Part shown: one piece after another, positions 34,003 through 41,452 of the stretch
Layout of the letters: the number at the start of each line of letters is the position of its first letter
Numbering within the stretch: the first letter of the stretch is position 1
Source: Streptomyces sp. NBC_00654
GTDB taxonomy: Bacteria; Actinomycetota; Actinomycetes; Streptomycetales; Streptomycetaceae
Reading direction: 5' to 3'
Assembly: GCF_026341775.1 (NCBI RefSeq)
Contig: NZ_JAPEOB010000001.1
Coordinates: 496,001-560,000 of the forward strand
DNA: 64,000 nt
The notes under the pieces: model-generated
Told to the model about the DNA's origin: nothing
The model's input: the letters and a program-made list of their open reading frames with translations, nothing else
Databases searched by the model: none
Made by a program: the position numbers and the translations under genes

Positions 34003-34536
34003 ATGAGCAGCGACAACGGCGCGGACACGCGCGACGAGCAGGACGGGCGGGACATGGAGGCCGTGTCGCGGTTCGTCGAGCGGTTCGCCGCGGACATGAC
34101 CGACGCAGGCATGCAGCGCATGGCTTCCCGCGTCTTCGCGGCGCTCCTCGTCGACGACGACGCCTCGATGACCTCGGCCGAGCTGGCCCTCGCGCTCCAG
34201 ATCTCCCCGGCCGCGGTGTCCGGTGCGGTCAGCTATCTCACTCAGGTCAGCATGGTCAGCCGCGAGCGCGAGCCGGGCTCGCGCCGGGACCGCTACCGCC
34301 TGCAGAACGAGGTCTGGTACACCGCGTTCGCCAGCCGGGACCGAGTGCTCACGCGCTGGGAGGACACCCTCCGGGAGGGCGCCCGCACGCTGGGCGTGGA
34401 TTCACCGGCAGGGGCCCGGCTCGCGGAGACGGCGGCGTTCTTCGAGTTCGTCCAGGCGGAGTTGGTGGGGATGCTGGACCGTTGGAAGGCCCACCGCGAG
34501 ACGCTGGGCCTCACGCCGGACGCGGTGAAGCGCTGA
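34003..34536 (+). CDS. MarR/GbsR-like transcriptional regulator
   Basis: A 177-residue winged-helix regulator. MQRMASRVFAALLVDDDASM precedes the helix-turn-helix SAELALALQISPAAVSGAVSYL and the wing REREPGSRRDRYRL; the rest is a helical dimerisation region. GGGGAG lies 11 bases before the ATG at 34003. Divergent from a two-gene exporter with a palindrome between them, it is most likely the local repressor. Confidence 0.82.
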   Translation: MSSDNGADTRDEQDGRDMEAVSRFVERFAADMTDAGMQRMASRVFAALLVDDDASMTSAELALALQISPAAVSGAVSYLTQVSMVSREREPGSRRDRYRLQNEVWYTAFASRDRVLTRWEDTLREGARTLGVDSPAGARLAETAAFFEFVQAELVGMLDRWKAHRETLGLTPDAVKR

Positions 34537-34561
34537 AGGCTTCCCCGCGCCGGCGGGCGCG

Positions 34562-34645
34562 GCGCCCTGTACGCGGCGCCCTGTACGCGGCGCCTTGTGC
34601 GCGGTGCCTTGTCCGCGACGCCCTGTAGGCGATGCCCTGTACGCG
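34562..34645. repeat. 14-bp tandem repeat, six copies
   Basis: Unit GCGCCCTGTACGCG or close variants at exact 14-base steps from 34562 to 34645, with a partial seventh running into the stop codon of the DUF1876 gene at 34651. It fills the convergent gap after the MarR gene. Confidence 0.85.
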
Positions 34646-34650
34646 GTGCC

Positions 34651-34923
34651 CTACACCAGCGGGTGCGACGTCCTGCCGGACGCCTCGTCGATCTCCTCGT
34701 GCGCCTTGGTCAGCAGCCTCATCGCCAGTTCGTTGAGCGCCCGCGCGCCCGCGATCTCCTCGCCGACCCTCTGCTGGTCGGAGTCGGAGGGGTGGCGGCT
34801 GGCGTAGCCGTGCGCCCGCATCTCCGTACCGTCGGAGAGCCTCACCATGGCCGCCGCACGGGTGCGGTGGGTGTCTTCCTCGAATTCCAGCTCGATGTGC
34901 CAGCCCACAGCGGTCCGGGTCAT
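34651..34923 (-). CDS. DUF1876 domain-containing protein
   Basis: A 90-residue cytosolic protein matching the actinobacterial DUF1876 family (GWHIELEFEEDTHRTRAAAM, LSDGTEMRAHGYASRHPSD, IAGARALNELAMRLL), whose function is unknown; it resembles a double-stranded RNA-binding-like fold in layout. GGAGGT lies seven bases before the ATG at 34923, which decides the start over a GTG nine bases upstream. Confidence 0.82.
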   Translation of the reverse strand: MTRTAVGWHIELEFEEDTHRTRAAAMVRLSDGTEMRAHGYASRHPSDSDQQRVGEEIAGARALNELAMRLLTKAHEEIDEASGRTSHPLV

Positions 34924-34936
34924 GACGGTCACCTCC

Positions 34937-35019
34937 GAAACCTCAGAACCTCAGCAACGCGGAACCTCGGTGACTCGGAACCTCGGAACCCCGAAACCTC
35001 AGTAACTCGGAAACCTGAG
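34937..35019. repeat. Degenerate CGGAACCTC repeats
   Basis: Units of 8-10 bases (GGAACCTC, GAAACCTC, TAACTCGG and similar) recur about eight times upstream of the DUF1876 gene, between it and the kinase-like gene. Confidence 0.6.
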
Positions 35020-35072
35020 GGCCCCACGGTCCCCAGGGTCCCCCGCAGCCCCCAAAGCCCCCGGCCTCTCTC

Positions 35073-35978
35073 TCAGAGTGCGCCCGTTGCCCCGTCCGCG
35101 CTCGCCGGGCACGGCAGCATCAGCCCCCACGCCCCCGCCCGCACCGTCCAGGTCCGGGTCCGCACCGGGCCGCCGACCTGTATGTCCGCCCGGTAGCGGA
35201 AGTCCGCGCCGGAGACCGTGACGGACAACGCCTCCGCCGTGACCTTCTCGCCCGACGAGGTGTGCACCACCACACCGGCGAGGCCGCCGTCGCCCCGGGC
35301 GGCCACCGAGACGCACTCGACCGGCCGGTCCAGGTCATTGAGCAGGACCCCGTCGGCCTCGACGCGCAGCCGGTGCCTGCGCGGCGGCGCGGCATGGCCG
35401 GGCGGCGCCGGGCGGACGAGGGACGCGACCAGCGAGCGGCAGGTGTCCCAGACCGCCGTGACGCCCGTGTGCGGCTCGCCCGGGTCCGGATCGGCGTGGT
35501 CCGCGCCGGTGCCGGGAGCCGGGGGCGGGCCGGGGATGCGCAGATGGCCCAGGACCACGCCGTCGCTGTCGTCCACCAGCAGGTCCAGCTTCCGTACGGC
35601 CCCGTCGAGGGCCGTCCTCGCGGCCGCCACCGCGCCCCGGGGCACGCCGAGCGCATACGCCAGCTCCAGCGCATGCGCGGCGCCGACCGGGATGAGGGAC
35701 AGCGCGCCGTCGGACAGCTCCCGCTCGCGGTGCAGCTGGGCCACCGCGCGCAGCAGCGCGTGATCGTCGCCGACGACCACCGGCCTGCGATTGCCCCGCC
35801 GGGCCAGGGCCCGCGCGAACTCCTCCGGACTGTCCGGAAGGCAGATCTTGGCGTGCGAGCCGGCGCTCAGCACGTCCTTGGCGATACGTACGGACTCGCC
35901 GTCGGTCCGGCGGGCAACCGGGTCGATGAGCACCAGGAGCTGGTGGTCGCCGTCGCCGGGGGGCTCTGCAGCCGACAC
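35073..35978 (-). CDS. Diacylglycerol kinase-like catalytic-domain protein
   Basis: A 301-residue protein of the DAGK/YegS lipid-kinase family. The N-terminal half shows [27 protein letters not shown] and [20 protein letters not shown]. The canonical GGDGT loop is GDDHA here and the following GTxND-type motif is GAAHA, so the nucleotide site is strongly altered and activity is doubtful. The start is GTG at 35978, preceded by GAGGAAGG. Homologues lie beside purA in other streptomycetes, which fits the conserved setting. Confidence 0.7.
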   Translation of the reverse strand: MSAAEPPGDGDHQLLVLIDPVARRTDGESVRIAKDVLSAGSHAKICLPDSPEEFARALARRGNRRPVVVGDDHALLRAVAQLHRERELSDGALSLIPVGAAHALELAYALGVPRGAVAAARTALDGAVRKLDLLVDDSDGVVLGHLRIPGPPPAPGTGADHADPDPGEPHTGVTAVWDTCRSLVASLVRPAPPGHAAPPRRHRLRVEADGVLLNDLDRPVECVSVAARGDGGLAGVVVHTSSGEKVTAEALSVTVSGADFRYRADIQVGGPVRTRTWTVRAGAWGLMLPCPASADGATGAL

Positions 35979-36012
35979 CTCGGTCCTTCCTCGGGTAGCA
36001 TCTTGGTGCAAG

Positions 36013-36040
36013 AGCCCCTTGCGCTATTGCGCCAGGGGCT
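36013..36040 (+). promoter_or_regulatory. Hairpin in the divergent leader of purA
   Basis: AGCCCCT (36013-36019) pairs with AGGGGCT (36034-36040), with an inner GCGC/GCGC pairing around TATT, followed by TCGTCTATT. It lies 125 bases before purA and could be an attenuator or the end of an upstream small transcript. No known purine riboswitch core is seen. Confidence 0.35.
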
Positions 36041-36164
36041 TCGTCTATTCCGGGGCACCCGGTTCGACGGCTCAGGCTTTGCCGTACATCGTCGTGCGGC
36101 AGGTACGACCTTTACGTACGCCCCCTGGCCTTGGACATGCCCCGCCCGGAAGGGGTGTACGCCT

Positions 36165-37448
36165 GTGCCCGCACTTGTGCTGCTCGGTGCTCAGTGGGGT
36201 GACGAGGGCAAGGGGAAGGCCACCGACCTCCTCGGTGGATCCGTGGACTATGTGGTGCGTTACCAAGGCGGCAACAACGCCGGTCACACGGTCGTCGTAG
36301 GCGACCAGAAGTACGCACTGCATCTCCTCCCCTCCGGAATCCTGTCGCCGGGATGTACTCCGGTCATCGGTAACGGTGTCGTGGTCGACCCGGCGGTCCT
36401 GCTCTCCGAGCTGAGCGGTCTGAACGAGCGTGGCGTCGACACGTCCAAGCTTCTGATCAGCGGCAACGCTCATTTGATCACTCCGTACAACGTCACGCTC
36501 GACAAGGTGACGGAACGCTTCCTCGGGAAGCGCAAGATCGGCACGACCGGCCGCGGCATCGGCCCGACGTACGCCGACAAGATCAACCGTGTGGGCATCC
36601 GTGTCCAGGACCTCTACGACGAGTCGATCCTGGAGCAGAAGGTCGAAGCGGCCCTGGAGCAGAAGAACCAGCTCCTGGCCAAGGTCTTCAACCGGCGCGC
36701 GATCGAGGCCGGGAAGATCGTCGAGGAGATGCTCCAGTACGCGGAGCAGATCAAGCCCTACGTCGCCGACACGACGCTGATCCTGAACGACGCCATCGAC
36801 GAGGGCAAGGTCGTCCTGTTCGAGGGCGGCCAGGGCACCCTGCTCGACGTCGACCACGGCACGTACCCCTTCGTCACCTCGTCGAACCCGACCGCCGGCG
36901 GTGCCTGCACCGGTTCCGGCGTGGGCCCGACGAAGATCAGCCGGGTCATCGGCATCCTCAAGGCCTATACGACGCGCGTCGGCGCCGGTCCGTTCCCCAC
37001 GGAGCTGCTCGACGAGGACGGCGAGGCGCTGCGGCGCATCGGTGGCGAGCGCGGTGTGACCACCGGCCGTGACCGTCGCTGCGGCTGGTTCGACGCCCCG
37101 ATCGCGCGGTACGCGACCCGGGTCAACGGCCTCACCGACTTCTTCCTCACCAAGCTCGACGTGCTCACCGGCTGGGAGCAGATCCCGGTCTGTGTGGCGT
37201 ACGAGATCGACGGCAAGCGCGTCGAGGAACTCCCGTACAGCCAGACCGACTTCCACCACGCGAAGCCGATCTACGAGATGCTGCCGGGCTGGTCCGAGGA
37301 CATCACCAAGGCCAAGACCTTCGACGACCTGCCGAAGAACGCGCGGGCGTACGTGAAGGCACTGGAGGAGATGTCGGGCGCGCCGATCTCCGCGATCGGT
37401 GTCGGCCCCGGCCGCACCGAGACCATCGAGATCAACTCGTTCCTGTAA
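36165..37448 (+). CDS. purA: Adenylosuccinate synthase
   Basis: A 427-residue GTP-dependent enzyme converting IMP and aspartate to adenylosuccinate in AMP synthesis. Motifs are the P-loop [26 protein letters not shown] with the catalytic His, [51 protein letters not shown] and KLDVLTG. All are intact and the length is normal. It starts with GTG at 36165 with GGAAGGGG about nine bases upstream. It ends at a 19-base-pair terminator. Confidence 0.97.
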   Translation: MPALVLLGAQWGDEGKGKATDLLGGSVDYVVRYQGGNNAGHTVVVGDQKYALHLLPSGILSPGCTPVIGNGVVVDPAVLLSELSGLNERGVDTSKLLISGNAHLITPYNVTLDKVTERFLGKRKIGTTGRGIGPTYADKINRVGIRVQDLYDESILEQKVEAALEQKNQLLAKVFNRRAIEAGKIVEEMLQYAEQIKPYVADTTLILNDAIDEGKVVLFEGGQGTLLDVDHGTYPFVTSSNPTAGGACTGSGVGPTKISRVIGILKAYTTRVGAGPFPTELLDEDGEALRRIGGERGVTTGRDRRCGWFDAPIARYATRVNGLTDFFLTKLDVLTGWEQIPVCVAYEIDGKRVEELPYSQTDFHHAKPIYEMLPGWSEDITKAKTFDDLPKNARAYVKALEEMSGAPISAIGVGPGRTETIEINSFL

Positions 37449-37477
37449 GGGGAGCGGGCGCCCGTAGCACTGTGTGG

Positions 37478-37519
37478 GGAAGGGCCCCCGGACCGGTACG
37501 CCGGTCCGGGGGCCCTTCC
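37478..37519 (+). terminator. purA terminator
   Basis: A perfect 19-base stem (37478-37496 and 37501-37519) with a TACG loop, the strongest hairpin in the window. Confidence 0.85.
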
Positions 37520-37531
37520 GTGCGCCGCGGG

Positions 37532-37660
37532 TCAGCGGACGCGCCGGCAGGAGGAGGGCGCGGATGCCGGATGCACCTCGCCCATGCCGTCCGCGCCGAG
37601 CCGGGCAAGCAGTCGGTAGGGGCCGATATGTGAGGGGTCGTCATGTGTCAGCTGATCCAC
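37532..37660 (-). pseudogene. N-terminal remnant of a Ser/Thr protein kinase
   Basis: A 42-codon frame starting GTG at 37660 (GAGGA six bases upstream). It matches the first 30 residues of streptomycete PknB-type kinases: DQLTHDDPSHIGPYRLL, ARLGADGMGEV. The glycine loop is damaged (Gly-Ala-Asp-Gly-Met-Gly), and the match ends at residue 30, before the ATP-binding lysine. The same start (MEQL..DDP..IG.YRLLGRLG) is seen in the full kinase at 59694-61511. No kinase sequence follows; the frame ends just short of the purA terminator. Confidence 0.7.
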
Positions 37661-37739
37661 TCGGGAATCCTCGCACAGGGGCTGTTTCGCGGCTCCGGGG
37701 AGCGTGACCAGTGGTGCCGGTGGCCAGGATGCTCCTGTC

Positions 37740-37780
37740 TGGTCCAGACCTTGACAGGTCCAGACCAGTAGGGCTTGAGT
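37740..37780 (+). promoter_or_regulatory. Chitinase promoter 1 with paired DasR-type repeats
   Basis: Direct repeats TGGTCCAGACC (37740-37750) and GGTCCAGACCA (37757-37767) flank a perfect -35 TTGACA (37751-37756); TTGAGT at 37775-37780 may be the -10. Such 12-base pairs are the known inducible operators of Streptomyces chitinase genes, related to the DasR site. Confidence 0.75.
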
Positions 37781-37856
37781 GTTCGGCACGCCGAGTCGGC
37801 CCGTCGGCTCCGCCGGTCGCGGCGTTCGGCGCGCCGCGCCGAAGGAGTGAGCAGCG

Positions 37857-38780
37857 CTGAACCGCATCAAGAGCCTTCTGACCGTCCTGAGCGCCGTTGT
37901 CGCGACGGCCGTCCTCGCCCCCGGCGCCTCGGCCTCCCCGGCCGCCGGGCCTTCCGTCACCGCCCGGCCTTCCGCTGCCGCCGCACCCTCCGGTGCCACG
38001 GAGCCGTGCGCGCCGCTGTGGAGTTCCTCCACCGCCTACACGGCCGGTGGCACCGTCTCGCACCACGGGCGCAACTGGAGCGCCAAGTGGTGGACGCGGA
38101 ACGAGAATCCGGGGGCCACCTCCGTCTGGTCCGACCTCGGTGCCTGTACGGGCGGGGTCTCGGACTTCGTGATCAGTGAGGCGCAGTTCGACGAGATCTT
38201 CCCGGACCGCGCCTCCTTCTACACGTACCAGGGTCTGATCGACGCCCTGCACGCCTACCCGCGCTTCGCGAACACCGGGACTCCCGCGACGCGCGCCCGC
38301 GAGGCCGCGGCCTTCCTGACGCACGCGGACTTCGAGTCGGTCGGACTGAAGTACGTGAAGGAGATCAACGAGGCCAACTACTGGCGCAAGTGCGACTACA
38401 GCCGGCCCTATGGCTGCCCGGCGGGCCAGAAGGCGTACTACGGGCGCGGCCCGATCATGTTCAGCTGGAACTTCAACTACAAGGCCGCCGGGGACGCGTT
38501 GGGCCTCGATCTGCTGAACAACCCGTGGCTCGTCGAGCAGGACCCGTCGGTCGCCTGGCAGACCGCCCTCTGGTACTGGAACACCCAGAACGGCCCCGGC
38601 ACCATGACCTCCCACGAGGCCATGGTCAGCGGCGCGGGCTTCGGTGAGACCATCCGCTCGCTCAACGGCGCGCTGGAGTGCGACGGCGGCAACCCCGAAT
38701 CGGTGGCAGCGCGGGTCGCCGCGTACGAGCGCGTCACCGGGATCATCGGTACGGCCCCGGGGGCTGGGCTCACCTGCTGA
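37857..38780 (+). CDS. Secreted GH19 chitinase with N-terminal chitin-binding domain (CTG start)
   Basis: A 307-residue exported chitinase. The in-frame signal peptide NRIKSLLTVLSAVVATAVLA begins at a CTG (37857) placed nine bases after GAAGGAG; an in-frame TGA at 37848 lies above it and no ATG, GTG or TTG occurs before 38169, which is inside the catalytic domain. After the signal come a CBM5/12 module (CAPLWSSSTAYTAGGTVS, NWSAKWWT) and a GH19 domain from SDFVISEAQF. The two catalytic glutamates align with the neighbour (FESVGL and YVKEIN), but the usual His-Glu-Thr-Gly is Phe-Glu-Ser-Val, and PIQLSWN is PIMFSWN. It degrades chitin, possibly with altered activity. Confidence 0.8.
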   Translation: MNRIKSLLTVLSAVVATAVLAPGASASPAAGPSVTARPSAAAAPSGATEPCAPLWSSSTAYTAGGTVSHHGRNWSAKWWTRNENPGATSVWSDLGACTGGVSDFVISEAQFDEIFPDRASFYTYQGLIDALHAYPRFANTGTPATRAREAAAFLTHADFESVGLKYVKEINEANYWRKCDYSRPYGCPAGQKAYYGRGPIMFSWNFNYKAAGDALGLDLLNNPWLVEQDPSVAWQTALWYWNTQNGPGTMTSHEAMVSGAGFGETIRSLNGALECDGGNPESVAARVAAYERVTGIIGTAPGAGLTC

Positions 38781-38793
38781 GCCGCGCCCGGAC

Positions 38794-38820
38794 GGGCCCG
38801 TCCACATGCTGGACGGGCCC
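38794..38820 (+). terminator. Terminator of chitinase 1
   Basis: Perfect 11-base arms GGGCCCGTCCA and TGGACGGGCCC around CATGC, 14 bases after the stop and followed by GAAGGTTTTC. Confidence 0.8.
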
Positions 38821-38987
38821 GAAGGTTTTCTCCCCGGGTCCGCCGGTTCCTCCGGGGCCGCGACCTGTTGATCCGGACCGACCACCTCCGGAATTCCCGC
38901 TGTTGAGAGCGCTTCCAGCCGTACGGTCCGGACGTCGGGGTGTCCGCCGCGCGCGCGTGGACCTCGGATCCGCAGATGTGTTCGACA

Positions 38988-39027
38988 TGGTCTAGACCTT
39001 GACAGGTCCAGACCATGTCGCTTGAGT
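38988..39027 (+). promoter_or_regulatory. Chitinase promoter 2 with paired DasR-type repeats
   Basis: TGGTCTAGACC (38988-38998) and GGTCCAGACCA (39005-39015) flank TTGACA (38999-39004); TTGAGT (39022-39027) follows at 17 bases. The block is nearly identical to that of chitinase 1, so the genes are co-induced paralogues. Confidence 0.78.
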
Positions 39028-39091
39028 GACGGGCACCCCCATGGCGGCGTTTCACAGTCGGACGTGGCGCCGCGCCCTAAGGAGTGTTCAC

Positions 39092-39979
39092 GTGGTCAAA
39101 CGCGTCATGAGTCTTCTGGCCGCACTCGGCGCGATCGTCGCGACGATCGTCGTTCTCCCCGCCTCCACGGCCGTGGCGGCCGACTGCGCCCCGGCCTGGA
39201 ACTCCTCGTCCGTGTACACGGGCGGCGGGTCCGCCTCGTACAACGGGCACAACTGGTCCGCCAAGTGGTGGACCCAGAACGAGACTCCGGGCACCTCGGA
39301 CGTCTGGGCGGACAAGGGCGCCTGCGGCGGCGGTACGGACCCGGGTGAGCCCAACCCCTCGGGCTTCGTCGTCAGCGAGGCGCAGTTCAACCAGATGTTC
39401 CCGAACCGGAATTCGTTCTACACCTACAGCGGTCTGACCGCCGCGCTGAGCGCCTACCCGGCCTTCGCCAACACCGGCAGCGACACGGTCAAGCGCCAGG
39501 AGGCGGCGGCGTTCCTCGCCAACGTCAGCCACGAGACCGGTGGTCTGGTGCACATCGTCGAGCAGAACCAGTCCAACTACCCGCACTACTGCGACGCGAC
39601 CCAGCCCTACGGCTGCCCGGCGGGACAGGCCGCCTACTACGGCCGTGGTCCCATCCAGCTCAGCTGGAACTTCAACTACAAGGCGGCGGGTGACGCCCTC
39701 GGCATCGACCTGCTCGGCAACCCGTACCTGGTGGAGCAGAACGCTTCCGTGGCCTGGAAGACCGGCCTCTGGTACTGGAACACGCAGAACGGCCCCGGCA
39801 CCATGACGCCCCACAACGCCATGGTCAACGGCGCCGGTTTCGGCGAGACGATCCGCTCGATCAACGGCAGCCTGGAGTGCAACGGCGGCAACCCCGGCCA
39901 GGTCCAGAGCCGCATCGACAAGTACACGGCCTTCACCCAGATCCTCGGCACGACCACCGGTTCGAACCTGAGCTGCTGA
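39092..39979 (+). CDS. Secreted GH19 chitinase with N-terminal chitin-binding domain
   Basis: A 295-residue exported endochitinase. The signal peptide is VVKRVMSLLAALGAIVATIVV with cleavage near VAA-DC. A CBM5/12 module follows (CAPAWNSSSVYTGGGSASY, WSAKWWTQNETPG), then a short Gly/Pro linker and a GH19 domain starting FVVSEAQFNQMFP. The catalytic acid is the Glu of SHETGG and the second Glu is in HIVEQN; GRGPIQLSWNFNYKAAG is the canonical substrate loop. It starts with GTG after AAGGAG. It is a paralogue of the gene just upstream, with all family residues intact. Confidence 0.92.
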   Translation: MVKRVMSLLAALGAIVATIVVLPASTAVAADCAPAWNSSSVYTGGGSASYNGHNWSAKWWTQNETPGTSDVWADKGACGGGTDPGEPNPSGFVVSEAQFNQMFPNRNSFYTYSGLTAALSAYPAFANTGSDTVKRQEAAAFLANVSHETGGLVHIVEQNQSNYPHYCDATQPYGCPAGQAAYYGRGPIQLSWNFNYKAAGDALGIDLLGNPYLVEQNASVAWKTGLWYWNTQNGPGTMTPHNAMVNGAGFGETIRSINGSLECNGGNPGQVQSRIDKYTAFTQILGTTTGSNLSC

Positions 39980-39999
39980 CTCCACGGTCCCCCACCCGG

Positions 40000-40039
40000 G
40001 CGGGGGGTGCGTCCGGCTCCGGCCGGATGCACCCCCCGC
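40000..40039 (+). terminator. Terminator of chitinase 2
   Basis: A 17-base stem with one G-T pair: GCGGGGGGTGC...TCCGG with CCGGATGCACCCCCCGC, starting about 20 bases after the stop codon. Confidence 0.8.
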
Positions 40040-40097
40040 TTCGGCGTTCCGCCCCCGTACGCCGAAGGGCCTGTACTCGCTGTACGTCGAAGGGCCC

Positions 40098-40157
40098 TAC
40101 GCCGGAGGGTTCCGTACGCCGGAGGTTCCGTACGCCGGAGGTTCCGTACGCCGGAGG
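40098..40157. repeat. 16-bp tandem repeats upstream of the CHAT operon
   Basis: TACGCCGGAGGTTCCG at 40115-40130 and 40131-40146, a 17-base variant at 40098-40114, and a partial copy at 40147. Weaker copies with TACGCCGAAGG extend left to about 40060. Confidence 0.85.
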
Positions 40158-40255
40158 GGCGCTCGGGGGGTGGGCGCTCGGGCCGAGTGCGCCTCTTGTG
40201 CGGTGCGGCGGGGCCTGACCATCATGGATTTTCGACCAGCCTCGGGGGACGGCGT

Positions 40256-41452
40256 ATGGATGTGGCTTCTTCGGCACGGGAGTGGTCGTTCCCGTTCTCC
40301 ACGGCGGCCCTGCCCCGGCGCAGCCTCACGACGGTCCACGGCATCGGCCTGAGCCCGGGGCCCGACCGGATGCGCGGCATGGAACTGCTGGCGTCCGAGG
40401 CCGGCCTGAGCCCGGCGCACCGCCACGCCCACGGAGTGGCGGCCCTGCTGTGCGGCATGCCCTGCCGGGCGGTTCACACGCTGATGCAGGCAACCGGCGA
40501 GAACCCCGACGAGTGCGCGGCCTGGGTCGACCTGGCGACCGCGCTGGCCCGCGCGGGACGGCCCGAGCCGGCCGCCTGGGCCCTGTCGCGGACGCTGGCC
40601 CCCACGGTGTCCGGCCCGGACGACGGCGGAGCCCGTCCGGCCCGGCCCTATCCGGCCGGGAGCGGGGAGGAGCACGAGGCCGCCCGGCGGCTGCGGTCGC
40701 TCATGGGACTGATCGAACGGCAGGAAGTGGAACGGGACTTCCTGCGCCTGCGGATCGCCGCCTTCGCGGAGGTCTTCGAGAAGGGTGAGGGAACGCCCGT
40801 CGTGGAGGTGTTCATGGCGCTGGCCACGGCCCTCATGGAACTGGGCCGGAGCCTCGACGCCGCACAGCCGTACCACGAGGCGGCGTCGGTGCTGGACGAA
40901 GCCCTGGCGGCGCATCCGGGCGCGCAGGTGCTCGAACACCTCGCGACCGCCCGGATGGCCGGGGGGCCGGTCGCCGAGCGGGACCGGGTGCTGGCCGAGC
41001 TCAACCGGGTCATGCCCGGATCACGCGTGGCCCGCGAGGCCCGTCAGCCGTCCATGGCCGACCGGTACTTCAAGCAGTCGGAGGCCGAGTTCGAGGCCTC
41101 GCTACTGTACACCGAGATCTGCCAGGACCAGCAGGGCGGCCAGAACCCGGTGGAGCGGATACATCTGCGCTTCGTCTCCTCCGACCACCCGGCCCCGTAT
41201 CTGGTGGCCTGGATCCGGGCCTCGGTGGACTCCGGCCGGCTCGACAGTGCCCGGGGGCTGTCGAGGGCCTCGCTGAGCGGCTCGTTCCTGTCCGGCCAGG
41301 ACCATCTGGTCCTGGCCCTCGAATTCGGGAAGGGCGGCGTGGCGGACGAGACCCGCGCCCACGCGGAACGGGCGCTGGAGCTGTGCGAGGACGAGGGGGA
41401 GCGCGCGGTCGCCGCGGAGCTGCTGACGAGGACCGGCGGGGGAGGCTCATGA
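40256..41452 (+). CDS. Helical-repeat protein, first gene of the CHAT operon
   Basis: A 398-residue, probably cytosolic protein with no signal or membrane segment and no domain I can name firmly. Its Ala/Leu-rich helices in pairs (ALLCGMPCRAVHTLMQ, CAAWVDLATALARAG, VFMALATALMELGRSLDAA, ASVLDEALAAHPGAQVLEHL) look TPR-like. A Tyr-Phe-Lys-Gln-Ser segment near residue 272 and a segment with several Cys/Gln residues interrupt the repeats. GGGGGA precedes the ATG. It ends in an ATGA overlap with the protease gene, so the two are made together and probably bind. Confidence 0.7.
   Translation: MDVASSAREWSFPFSTAALPRRSLTTVHGIGLSPGPDRMRGMELLASEAGLSPAHRHAHGVAALLCGMPCRAVHTLMQATGENPDECAAWVDLATALARAGRPEPAAWALSRTLAPTVSGPDDGGARPARPYPAGSGEEHEAARRLRSLMGLIERQEVERDFLRLRIAAFAEVFEKGEGTPVVEVFMALATALMELGRSLDAAQPYHEAASVLDEALAAHPGAQVLEHLATARMAGGPVAERDRVLAELNRVMPGSRVAREARQPSMADRYFKQSEAEFEASLLYTEICQDQQGGQNPVERIHLRFVSSDHPAPYLVAWIRASVDSGRLDSARGLSRASLSGSFLSGQDHLVLALEFGKGGVADETRAHAERALELCEDEGERAVAAELLTRTGGGGS

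Noticed and set aside
39955..39980. tRNA-like GGTTCGAACC-type T-loop
   Set aside because: It is inside the chitinase 2 coding end with no acceptor stem or anticodon arm. No other tRNA signature was found.
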